Source: Mesomycoplasma conjunctivae (lineage in GTDB: Bacteria; Bacillota_I; Bacilli_A; Mycoplasmatales; Metamycoplasmataceae). From it: a stretch of DNA of 64,000 nt. The notes under the pieces are model-generated. The model ran no database searches and had not been told where the DNA came from. It saw nothing but the letters and a program-made list of their open reading frames with translations. Positions within the stretch are counted from its first letter, which is position 1. Each line of letters opens with the position of its first letter. A program made the translations under genes and the position numbers. The stretch is from contig NC_012806.1 in assembly GCF_000026765.1 (NCBI RefSeq), forward strand, positions 62,001-126,000, in the 5' to 3' direction. Shown here in pieces: positions 9,798 to 20,002 of the stretch.

Positions 9798-10598
9798 TTA
9801 TTTTTTATTTTCCACTATACTTTTTATTTCTTGAATATCTTTATTATTAAAAAGATAAAAAGTTGAGAGATAATTAGTAAGAGTTTGGTTAAGTAGTGTA
9901 TAAGGTTTTACTGATGCAAAAATACCAATATATTTACCATTATAAATTAAAGGAGAACCAACATATCAACTGTTTTTAGTAGCACTATTAGTTATAAAGC
10001 TAATACTAGTTTTATTTTTATTAGCTATCGAATCAGGTCTATAATCTAAGAGATTATCCTTGCTATATACAACTTGATTGTTAATTGTTCTTTCATGAGA
10101 AGGCGTGAATGAGCTTAGTAAATTACCTTGCAAAATAGGAGTATCAACTTCTGATTGAATTGAATTTAATATAGAATTTTTTTCAGAAGGTAATTTTCTT
10201 TGATTTACTTCAGTAGTATTAGTTATTTTAAAAATTGTATAATTTGTATTAGCAAATACAATTTTTAATTTACCTTTTAAAGTAAAATTGAATTTATTTT
10301 GATATTTTTTTAGAGTTTTTGGAACAAATTTAAAAGAGCTTTGAAATTGGAGTTCTTGAATTGTATTATCTAAATTAGTATCAAAAAAATAGGATGTCAA
10401 AAAGAAAAAATCATTACTATTTTGTTTTAAAAATGAGGAAACAAAACTAGTTGTACTTTGATTTAAAGTTGTGTTTAAAATTCCATCATTTTGGTCTTCA
10501 TTATAAGCCGATCTATAACTTTGTTCACAAGATATTAATGTAATTGGTAAGACTAATGTTAAAGGTAAAACTAGTTTAATTTTTTTATTTTTTATCAT
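9798..10598 (-). CDS. Lipoprotein with degenerate trypsin-like (DUF31-type) fold, copy 1
   Basis: This 266-residue lipoprotein has lipobox LISC (Cys24). One UGA Trp at about residue 211 must be read through to reach the real stop. The C-terminal motif GSPLIYNGKYIGIF matches the region after the catalytic Ser in trypsin-like/DUF31 proteins of mycoplasmas. Aligned by eye with the copy at 17260-17980, the three triad positions look changed: His to Tyr (FFLTSYFF), Asp to Tyr or Asn (NTNYTIFKI), Ser to Val (WYVGSPL). It is therefore probably not a protease, and binding or chaperone-like roles are possible. It follows the ABC gene 10711-13065 by 112 nt. Paralogous to 13086-13871. Confidence 0.75.
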
Positions 10599-10710
10599 AT
10601 TTATTTTTTAATTACCTCTTATTTTATTTGTTTTATTACTGTTAATTTGTAATATTTTGTTGAACCACTTTTTTGATGTATTGTGTATAAATTTATACAC
10701 TTTTTGGAAA

Positions 10711-13065
10711 TTAATTCAGTAAATTAGATGTTGATTTTTTGTACATATAATAAGTAATTAATATATGTAAAAATAGGGTAATTACTGTTGATATTAATCA
10801 TACTGTTGCTATTGCAGAAAAAATGTCAAGATAAGTAATTTGATCAAAAAAGTTAGGCACAAATCCAAATATTAGTTTTATAGTAGGTAATAAAATAATT
10901 GTGGTTAGCAAAAATGAAATAATAGAAATTGCTATGATACCTAAGATATTATAAAATAAAGTTTGTATTGTACTTGATCCTAGTGATTTTAAAATCCCAA
11001 ATTCCTTGCGTTTTGCATTATTTACAGTTTTAGAATAGGTAACTAAAAATATAATTAGAATAGCATTAAAAACAGCATAGACTATTAAAGTTGCGTTGCT
11101 GGTTGCTATTGATATATCCAACTGAAGATCATAATTTAAAAGTGGAAATTTTAAAATTTGCAATTTTCCATAAGACCCGTCATCGCTGCTAAATTCTGCT
11201 AAATCATTAGGATTGGTAATTTTTGGATCAAAGTATATTGTCAATTCCTGTGAATTATCTAAATAAATATCCTTAATTTTAGGATGATATTTAAATTCTT
11301 CTTGATCCGAATTATAAACACCGACAACATTTACTGATCTATTTAGCAAATTATTAGTAAATGTTTGTCAATATTCTGAAAATAAGAAAATATTGTCCTT
11401 ATTTTTTGTATCAAAAAGTTGAGGAGCTTTTTTATACAAAGCTTCAGAAATAATAATTTCTCTTGTATTTTGTGGTTTTCTACCCAATTTTAATTCTATA
11501 TCTTGGATATTTGCATTATTTTTAATATTATAAAAATTGAGCCCATTTGAAACTTTTTGATTGATATTAGTTTGCAAATCATTGTCTTTAACAACTGAGT
11601 CATCAATTATTGCTATCTGATTAAATAATGAATTATGTTCTTCTAATATTGTTAATTGTTGTTTTTGAATATCATCAAGAACATCTCTTCTAATAATGAT
11701 TTCGTTAAAAACGGAATCAGTATCAAAAACAGCAACAATTCTTAACTCCTTGTTAATTGCGCTTAATTTTTCAATGATTTTAGATGGTATTTTGGATTGT
11801 TCATTTATCAAATTATCTAAAATATAAGGTTGTAAAAGCAAACTACTCCCAATAGGATTTCCTAATTTAAGTCTTTCTATTAAAGATTGTGAAACTATAA
11901 CTTCATCATCACTTTTTATGATTTCACCTTTTAATTTATTGCGATTTAAAATTCTTTTTTGAAAAAACTCACTACTATCGATTAGCTGAGGCGATACTGA
12001 GACAGTCTCTAATTGGTTTGTATTATTATTTTTAACAGTTGCTTGTAACAAATTTGAAATCTTTGGTAATTCTTTAAAAATATGAACAACTTTTTTATTT
12101 TGACTTATTTTTTCAATTTCACTTTGACTAAAATTTTCCTGATTTTCTTTTTGAACTATAAGTGTGTCTTTGTTTTGTTGTAAAATAGTTTGCTGTGCTT
12201 TATTGTAAGTATAAGTGTTAAAAGTAAGAACTAATGATGTTGCAAAAAGTGTGATAATAAAACTAAATATTACCATGATTAGTTGCACAATCTTTTTTGT
12301 AAAGTCAGATTTTAAAACTTGTGATGCAATTTTTAGCTTGTTAACAAAATTGTATTGTGGACTTTGCTCGAGTGGTAAATTTTCTAGACCACTTCCTTTA
12401 TTTAAAGTCCTATTTGAAACAAAATCTTCTATAGTAATGTTTTGATTATTTTCAATGTTGACAATTTTATCAGAAAATTTTTGTGCAAGCTGCTTGCTGT
12501 GAGTGACTACTACAATTGTTTTAAACTGTGATAATTTTTTTAATTCTTCAAAAACTAGCTCGGAATTTTCTTCATCTAGATTTCCAGTTGGCTCATCTAA
12601 CAAAATAAAGTCGGCATCTCTGTTGATAGCTCTTAAAATAGAAACCCTTTGTTTTTCACCACCCGAGATCACATTGGCTTTACTCTGAATGACAGAATTT
12701 TCAATATTTAAAAAATTTGCTTGTTTTTCTAAAAGCTCTCCGTCAAACTGTTTGCCTATGATGCCGTTTGCAACTTTTATATTTTCAAGCACACTTAAAT
12801 TTTCAAAAAGATTAAAATTTTGAAAAACAACATCTAATTTTGGTTTTGCTATAAGTTGTTTCTTGTTATCAAAAAATTCAATTTTTCCAGAATCAAATTT
12901 GGAAAAATTGGCAATCATGTGCAAAAGTGTTGTTTTTCCTAGACCAGACTCACCAATTATACTTGTTAATTTGTTAGAAGGTATTTCTAAATTAAAATCT
13001 TTAAATAAAATTCTTTTGCTTCTCTTATTTTTAAAACTTTTGTTTAAATTAGTTATTTTAATCAT
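10711..13065 (-). CDS. MacB-like ABC transporter, ATPase fused to FtsX-type permease, copy 1
   Basis: This is a 784-residue half-transporter, expected to dimerise. Residues about 1-215 form the ATPase: Walker A GESGLGKTT, signature ISGGEKQRV, Walker B ILLDEPTGNLD and the switch His in VVVTHSKQ. A transmembrane helix lies at about 260-282, then a large extracellular domain to about 660, then three C-terminal helices with the FtsX-type motif KRKEFGILKSLG. Such MacB/LolCDE-like proteins do not pump across the bilayer in the usual way but drive periplasmic or surface partners mechanically. The direct neighbour lipoproteins are the obvious partners. Two UGA Trp codons lie near residues 566 and 756. 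Its start is 20 nt after the copy-2 lipoprotein stop. Confidence 0.9.
12869..12941. repeat. 73-bp block identical to 16021-16093
   Basis: This stretch inside the ATPase region of ABC copy 1 (around Walker A) is base-for-base identical to 16021-16093 in copy 2. A second identical stretch of about 59 bp surrounds the Walker B region. Flanking sequence differs at many positions, which suggests recent duplication with gene conversion. Confidence 0.8.
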
Positions 13066-13085
13066 GTTTTAGGGAAATCATTCAA

Positions 13086-13871
13086 TTATTTTTTAAAAAT
13101 AGCTTTGATTGCATCAATATCACTTTGAGTAAATAAATAAAAATCGGTGATGTTAATTCTTTTGCTATCTTTTTCTTCATTTTTATAGGATTTTAATATA
13201 CCTACATATCAATTTTTGTAAATTAGTGGTGCTCCAAAAAAGCGATCATTAATTTTGCCTTTGTTTTCAAAGGATATTTGAGAATCAGTTTTTTCTAAAA
13301 GTTTAGATTTTGATATACTATTAGAGACAAAAAATTCAGGAAAAAATAACTCAGGTAGTTCACTATAGTCAAAAATTGGAGCAAAACCAAATAATAATTT
13401 TTCATCAATTTTTTCATTTGTTGGTAAGGTGTTAAAATTTTTCAGTGTTGCATTTTTGTTTTTAAAAGTTGAAGACAAAGATTTTTTATCTTGAGTTATT
13501 TTTTGAGCAGTTAATGAAAAAATACTATAATTATCGGTAGATTTTTCTATTTGTATTTTTCCTTCTACCAATAAATTATATGTTACTTGGATAGATGGAA
13601 CATCGCCGTGACTTTTAAATCTAATTTTTGTTTCTTTATTTAGGTTAGAAGCATCAATTTTTCCAGATGTTATAAAAATAAATTTGTCTTCTAGTTTTCC
13701 AAGAAAAAGAGAAACAAATGTTTGTTTTTCATCAACAAAAGTCATGTTTAGCACACCTTCATTTGTTTGTTTATCTAAATAGTCCAAAGATGATTTAAAA
13801 CCACAAGATACAACTACTAAAGGTGCAATAGCGGTTGCTGATAGTATAAGATTTTTTATTTTTAGTTTCAT
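13086..13871 (-). CDS. Lipoprotein with degenerate trypsin-like (DUF31-type) fold, copy 2
   Basis: This 261-residue lipoprotein has lipobox VVSC (Cys23). It is paralogous to 9798-10598 over the whole length: shared pattern EGVLNMTF, a FVSLFL segment, FIFITSG, and the C-terminal GAPLIYKNWYVGIL. At the positions of a trypsin-like triad it has Gly for His (FITSGKI), Asn or Tyr for Asp (DNYSIFSL) and Phe for Ser (RFFGAPL), so proteolysis is unlikely. It lies 18 nt after the stop of ABC copy 2 and 20 nt before the start of ABC copy 1, so the genes are clearly in one operon. One UGA Trp lies near residue 222. Confidence 0.75.
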
Positions 13872-13889
13872 AATGTCTCCAATTTTGCT

Positions 13890-16217
13890 TTATTTTAAAA
13901 GGTGAGAAGTAGCTTTTTTGTATATAAAATATGTTATTATGCTGTGGAAGAAAAGGGTTATTGTTGTTGAAATAAACCATGATAAGAACAAAGCGCTAAC
14001 TACGACTTTATAATCAATATTTATTTCAATTGGACTAAAAATATTGAACATAGGTTTGATCGAAGGTAGTAAAATGAGGGCTGTTAACATCAGAGAAATC
14101 AGCGAAATTACTATAATATTTAACAAGTTATAAACTATAGTTTGTAACCTACTAGCAGCTAGTGCTTTTAAAATTCCAAATTCTTTGCGCTTTGCATTGT
14201 TAGTAGTTTTTGAATATGTTAGTAAAAAGATTGTCAAAATTAGATTTAATAGTATAAAAATAATATAAGTTGTTTTATCAAAAATTTGAGTGCTTTCAGC
14301 AATACCTCTTGCAAATGAGGAATCTGGGTATTGACTAATGTTGAATTCACCATAAGGATTTTTACCTTTAGGATTGTATCGGAAAACTTCCAAGTGTTCG
14401 AGTTCTAATTTATCATGTTTTAGGTAAATTCCTAGTTTGGTGGCAGAATTTAAATGATTTTCTATTAAACTAGGGTGATATTTAAATTCTAATTCATCTG
14501 ATTTATAAACACCTACCACACCTACTTGTTGGTTTGAAAAAGCGGTTTCCAAATAATTTGGTTCTAAAAAAACTCTATATTTGTTAGGTATTGCAAAAAA
14601 ATCGGGTTTTTTTTCATAAAGGGCACTTGAAATAATGATTTCATTAGGCTTTTGAGGTTTTTTACCCAAAATTATATCTACATTTTCTAATAAACTGTTG
14701 TTTTTAGCATCAAAATTAAGATTAGTTTCTATTTTTTCATTTATAGGATCTTCTGAAGGTCTTTGTCTTTGATCAAACTTGATTTTATTGTATAAAAAAC
14801 CTTCTTTTGACAACAAATTCAACACTTTTGATTCAATATTTTTGGCTACAACATCTCTAATAAAAATGTGGCTTTTAGTACTGTTGGGATCACTCAAACC
14901 AACAATTTTTAACTTAGGTGCTATTTGATTAATTTGGTTATTGATTTTTTCATTGTTGATATTAACAAACCTATTAAAAATTGGTGATAATAAAATTTCT
15001 TCTCCAATAGGATTTTCAAGACCTAGTTGATCTGCAATTTCTTTGGAAATGATAATTTCATTGTCATTTTTTATAGTTTGTCCTTCTATTAAAAATGAAT
15101 CTTTAATTCTTTTTTCAAAGAAATTGCTCTTGTCAATGAGCAAAACTGAAGATTTATCTAAAGTGTTGACAACTTCATTAGTTTTATCAGATTTAATATC
15201 AAAAGCATCTGGTAATATATCAGTTATTAAAAAAGTGTGGACAACATCTGGATTAGTATTAATTTTATCTATATCTTCTTTAGTAAAATTGCTATTTCTT
15301 AATTTTCTAATTATTAGCAAATCTTGGTTATAAAGAGTTATTGATTGTGCTAAACTTGTAGTAATTTTGTTATTAATTGTATAAAAAGTGGAGGTAGCAA
15401 AAAGGGTAAGAATAAAAGTTGAAATAATTAAAAATAACTGGAAAAATTTTCTCTTAAAATCTGATTTGACAAATTTTCTTGATATAGTTATTTTATTTCA
15501 AAAAGATGTTTTGTATTTTTGTGGCAGTTTTAAATTATTGTCATAAGTCAAATCCACAGAGTTTTGCTGTTCTAAATCTTCAACTTCTATTTCAAAATTT
15601 TGTTTAATATTAATTATTTTATTTGCAAAATTTTGTGCAAGTTGCTTGTTGTGAGTAACAACGACAATTGTTTTAAATTGCGATAATTTTTTTAATTCTT
15701 CAAAAATAAGTTGAGAATTTTTTTCATCTAAATTACCAGTGGGCTCATCTAACAAAATAAAGTCGGCATCTCTGTTGATAGCTCTTAAAATAGAAACCCT
15801 CTGTTTTTCGCCACCTGATATTATACTAGCTCTACTTTGGATGACAGAATCTTTAATATTTAAAAAATTTGCTTGTTTTTCTAAAAGCGCTCTATCAAAC
15901 TGTTTGCCTATGATACCATTTGCAACTTGTATATTTTCAAAGACATTTAGGTTTTCAAAAAGATTGAAATTTTGAAAAACAACGTCTAATTTTGGCTTTT
16001 CTATAAGTTGTTTGTTGTTGTCAAAAAATTCAATTTTTCCAGAATCAAATTTGGAAAAATTGGCAATCATGTGCAAAAGTGTTGTTTTTCCTACACCAGA
16101 TTTACCTACAATACATGTGAGTTTGTTGGTAGGAATTTCTAAATTCAGGTTTTGAAACAATATTCTTTTTGCTTTTTTAGAATTTAATGTTTTATTTAAA
16201 TTACTAATGACTATCAC
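13890..16217 (-). CDS. MacB-like ABC transporter, ATPase fused to FtsX-type permease, copy 2
   Basis: A 775-residue paralogue of the ABC gene at 10711-13065 with the same architecture: ATPase (Walker A GKSGVGKTT, signature ISGGEKQRV, Walker B LLDEPTGNLD) to about residue 210, one transmembrane helix at about 255, an extracellular domain, and three C-terminal helices with KRKEFGILKALA. A UGA Trp near residue 240 joins the two halves, which otherwise look like separate genes. The ATPase parts of the two copies share stretches of identical DNA, while the extracellular domains have diverged strongly, as expected if each copy serves its own lipoprotein. Confidence 0.9.
16021..16093. repeat. 73-bp block identical to 12869-12941
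   Basis: Second copy of the identical tract in the ATPase domain of the paralogous ABC transporter gene. Both copies are in the same orientation, so recombination between them would delete the lipoprotein gene 13086-13871 and one permease. Confidence 0.8.
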
Positions 16218-16322
16218 TTGCCCTCAATTATTTTAGAAATAACAAAATCTTGTTTTACAAAAATTCATAAATATAATAATAAAATTTACAATTAATACTC
16301 AAAAAGTTGTTTATTTTTATTG

Positions 16323-16787
16323 CTAGTTTCAATTTTTTATGTATCCAAAACCACTAGCTTCTATTTCTGCAAGAATTTCTGGTTGTTTAAGTTTGTTATA
16401 AGTTGATCAGTATACTCATAAAAAATATGGAAAAACAAATATAAAAATAAATATTGAAAAACCTGGAATAATGGAAAAACCTGCTAATAGTTTTAGTGTA
16501 ATTCATTTACCTTGTTTAGACATTAATGTCTTGCTGTTTTTAGCAAAAATTTCTAAATTTTTTAGTGCCATGGATGAAACAATTAATATACCAATAGCTA
16601 CAATTGTAGATGCTAGTCAAAAAAGAGAAAATTTAGAAAAAATTGTACCAGCGACATAACTACTTTTATCGTTAATTGAAGCAAGAGATACTCAAATTAG
16701 TGTTCCTATTGCTAGAAATAGGCTAAAAATTACAAGAATAAAATTAATGATGGAATATGATTTGGTGTTGCTAACTAAGTTGTTCAT
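16323..16787 (-). CDS. Small multi-pass membrane protein
   Basis: A 154-residue protein broken up in standard translation by five UGA Trp codons. It has about three or four hydrophobic segments: residues 15-38, 54-76 and 100-127 are clear. The C-terminus is short and polar and ends in Trp-Asn. TAAGGGAGAAAAAA precedes the ATG, a strong ribosome-binding site. It lies between the 135-residue membrane protein and ABC copy 2 (106-nt gap to the latter). No family is recognised. The context suggests an accessory of the ABC/lipoprotein system. Confidence 0.7.
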
Positions 16788-16806
16788 TTTTTCTCCCTTA
16801 AATGTT

Positions 16807-17214
16807 TTATCTAGTTATTTTGTGTTTTTGAATTTTATATATAGAATAAATATATGTTAGTGTTGTTAAAACGAAAATAGTTATGATTATGTAATCTCCA
16901 ACAATAGGTAATCAGCTAACTAAAATCCCTATTAAAAATAAGATAGTTGAAATAATTGATAGTATAAATACTATAGTAAAAGATTGCTTACTTTTATTTA
17001 ATTTAGATAATTTTATTGTTAAGTATATCGAAATTGCAAACATTATTATAAATATAATTACTTTAATAATGCTTGGTAAAAAACCTACAAATGATGTTAA
17101 AATTATAAAACCATTGTAAACAAGTGCTATATCTATGATAGCAACAATAAAATTAATAATTAAAAATATGAAATTAATTATTAGTCAGTTACGTATTGAA
17201 TTAATTTTTGACAT
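16807..17214 (-). CDS. Small four-helix membrane protein
   Basis: A 135-residue protein read with UGA as Trp. It has four hydrophobic stretches at about 12-32, 42-66, 79-98 and 102-120 with short polar loops, and a basic C-terminus. No motif identifies it. It lies 45 nt after the stop of the frameshifted protease-like gene and 19 nt before the next membrane-protein gene, so it appears to be part of the same minus-strand transcription unit. Confidence 0.65.
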
Positions 17215-17259
17215 TTATGACTCCTAAAATATTTGTATTTTAATAAATATTGTAACGTT

Positions 17260-17980
17260 TTATTTATTGATATTGTCAATTATTTGATTTGTAAATAAGT
17301 TGAAAAAAGAAGTTAATTTTCCTTGGACGACTTCCTTGCCTTTGTACACCCCAACAATCTTATTTTTATAAAACAAAGGCGAGCCTGAAGAGCCATCATT
17401 AAAATCTATATTTTCAACATAAAGTTTATCATTTATACTATTAATTTTTTTATCTTTTGTGTATAAAAATAAAGGAATTTGCTTAGGTGTAAAATCAGAT
17501 TGCAAGATAGTAACAAAACCCAAACTAAATAATTTATCATGTAAATTACTATTATGATTAAGCGCTTTTAATTCAATATTAGAAAAATTTTTATTTAAAA
17601 AATTTTTAATTTTAAAAATTAAAATATCATTTTTCTTATCATTAAAAATAATCTCTACAAAGACATTGTTTAAATTAAATATTTGATCTGTAGAATATTG
17701 TCTAACAACAATATTTAAACAACCTAAAGTATTAACTCTTTTAAATGAATGAGAAGTTGTTATAAATTTGACAAAATCCCCATCTTGAATAATAGTACCA
17801 TTAAATTGAGATATACTAATATTATTTTTAGATTGAATTTGAAATCCAAAGACACTTTTTGGCCAGTTCTACATTAGAAAAATTAGCGACAACATTATTG
17901 CTGCACGAGACAATAATAAAAGGTGCAACTATATTTAATGAAAAGGTAATTTTCTTTAAATAACGTAAAACAAATTTCAT
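17260..17980 (-). pseudogene. Lipoprotein with intact-looking trypsin-like triad, frameshifted (copy 3)
   Basis: ATG at 17980 starts a signal peptide with lipobox IIVSC (Cys26), but this frame meets a stop after about 55 codons. A +1 shift around 17860-17872 continues without interruption for about 200 residues to the stop at 17260. The shifted frame has all marks of a trypsin-like/DUF31 serine protease: His in FITTSHSF, Asp in KNDILIFKI, and GSSGSPLFYKNKIVGVYKG around the nucleophile. Unlike copies 1 and 2, the triad is present. The break may be a true inactivation, a phase-variable state or an assembly error in a short A run. Confidence 0.72.
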
Positions 17981-18656
17981 CTTAATATTATTATATCATT
18001 ATAATAGAAATTATTAAAAATATAGTTTTGCCTTAGTTTAATTTTAAACAATTTATTTATATATAGCTCCCTATATTGTTTTAGTTTGATTAAGAATTAC
18101 TAAAATTTTTAGGTTCTTTAAAAATATATTATAAAGTTATATTTGAATGAGACAATTTAAATTAATAGAGGTGTGCATGTCTCAATTAAACTTTAAACTT
18201 TTACGAGGCTCGAGTTTGATTATGAACTGATAATATTAATTTGTCTTTGATTATTTATTTCTTTCATTTTATATTAGGAATATCACAATTTTCGAATAAT
18301 ATATTAAATTTTAGTTGATTCATTATGTGTTTTTTGTTAAATAGATTGAAGTTAATTTATTTTGAAGCCTATCCCTTAGTAAATCACTAATCTATCAAAA
18401 TCATCTATTACTAAATATTAAAATTATGACTAAATATTCTCTAGCTGGATAGTTTTATTATTGATAAAATTTTTATTTGATACTTAATAACAAAACAACA
18501 AATTTATAAAGCATTTTTAGATTTTTATACAATAGATTGTACATTAAACTATAAATTTAATAATTAGCACTTTTTATACTAACAAAAGATTTAAAAATTT
18601 ATCTCTTGAATAATAGGAAGAGATACAAAATTTTAAACAATGAGAGGTAATCATTT
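17981..18656. other. Gene-poor spacer with a possible decayed membrane-protein fragment
   Basis: No intact gene is seen. At 18177 an ATG with a good AGAGGTG ribosome-binding site opens 18 codons and stops. One base later in phase the frame continues as a hydrophobic stretch of about 55 codons to a stop at 18388-18390. This looks like a remnant of a small membrane protein, but nothing identifies it. The rest is featureless AT-rich sequence. Confidence 0.4.
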
Positions 18657-19465
18657 ATGAAAATAATTAAATTAGTTAAAAATCCAAAAGTTTTCTTTTA
18701 TTCAATCTTACTGCTCTTGCTAGCATAACAACCGCAACATTTTTACCAGCTACTTCAAATATACAATAAAGTCAAATTCAAAAAGAAAAAGTTTTAGATC
18801 AAAACATTATATCAAACCCGGAATTGCTAAAAAATACATTAATTAAAATTGTTTTTGAAAAAAGAACAGATCTTAAAAGTCAAGTAACAATACTTTTACC
18901 TAAGATTATTCAAGATAAATCACTCCAGTTTACTGATGAACAATTAGATAAGATGACAAATGAAATTATCTTGTTAGCAAAACAGCAATTTAAAGATGCA
19001 AAATCACTAGATCAAGCTTGATACCATTGAATTCCAATGGCAGCAGCAAAAGTGTTTTACTGAGCATTAGAATTTGTAGAGGGTGTATTAAAGGTGGTTG
19101 ATCAAATTAGAGAAGTACTCTATCAGATTTCCCCAATGTTAAAAGATGTTTATGATTTGGCATACAACCCAACAGATATTGAATCAAAACTAAATTTATT
19201 TTTAAAGTTTGTATCATATGCTAATACTGGAAAAATTGATGAAGGAATGAAATTTATTTTAGAAAACGGGTATGATATTTTCAATTCAATAGTTACTGAC
19301 AATTGAAAAAGTATTGTTGAATCAATATTGTTTGAGGCAGGGCGTCATGTTACAAATGAACTAGCGAAATCATTAGTAAATGTTTTAACTTCTACTGTTT
19401 CTAATTGAAAGTTAAAAACTTACGCTTCTTATCTTTATTGAAAAGATTTATACGAAAATCATTAA
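18657..19465 (+). pseudogene. Disrupted gene for a secreted or anchored helical protein
   Basis: ATG 18657 follows GAGAGG and encodes a basic start and a hydrophobic signal, but stops at 18726. The adjacent frame carries the continuation of the signal (LTALASITTATFLP) and then has TAA at 18767, most simply a C-to-T change in a Gln codon. After that the frame is open to 19465 (about 230 codons, with UGA Trp), giving a helical protein rich in Lys, Leu and Trp. Thus one frameshift near 18700 and one nonsense mutation break it. A good terminator follows. No family is recognised. Confidence 0.65.
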
Positions 19466-19482
19466 TTTTAAAAAACAAAAAT

Positions 19483-19505
19483 AAGTGCCTGTTGGCACTT
19501 TTTTT
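19483..19505 (+). terminator. Rho-independent terminator
   Basis: A 7-bp stem AAGTGCC/GGCACTT with loop TGTT is followed by five T, 18 nt after the broken secreted-protein gene. Its survival supports that this was a real transcription unit. Confidence 0.88.
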
Positions 19506-19598
19506 GTTGAACTTTTTTAAAAGATCAAGGCTTTGTTTTAAAAACTTATAAATTTTTAGCTTTTAATGCCAAGTAGTTTTTCTGTTTTTTTAATGATT

Positions 19599-19921
19599 TT
19601 AATATTTTCTTTTCATTTTTGAGAACGTGTAAAAAGCCCCAAAAGCTTCAAATTCTTCTTCATTTAATCTTTTCAAGGTTGTTTGTAATTTCTCAATTTT
19701 AGACTTATCTTTAAATTGATTTTTGTTGTCAATATACTTAATAGAATTTTCAACATTTTCAGATAGTGAAGATATTTTGACTAAATTTCTTAATTGTTGA
19801 GAAGATGTAATTTGTTTTAATGAAGTAGGTATGCTATTTTTTCGCTATAAGATACCAAAAAAATTAGTAAAGTTGCTGGTAAAATGGAGGATAATATAAT
19901 TAATCCTTTCTTTTTTGTCAT
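19599..19921 (-). pseudogene. Broken lipoprotein gene
   Basis: From ATG at 19921 a typical lipoprotein signal is read, but at the lipobox position LVSC has become LVSY (Cys to Tyr) and the frame stops soon after, near 19819. A neighbouring frame continues for about 75 codons to 19599 with a charged, helical sequence (KSKIEKLQTTLKRLNEEEFE) like that of the small lipoprotein at 9261-9614. At least one frameshift is therefore needed. The double damage argues for decay rather than phase variation. Confidence 0.6.
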
Positions 19922-20002
19922 AAAATTTAATTTGTCAAAAAAATGTTTTTTTGCAATTTAGCTTGCAGATGATTGTAAATATTTTTTTGTCTAAATTGTC
20001 AA

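Noticed and set aside
13890-16217. Separate ATPase and permease genes
   Set aside because: The break is a UGA codon in the same frame, and the paralogue shows the same fused architecture, so it is one gene.
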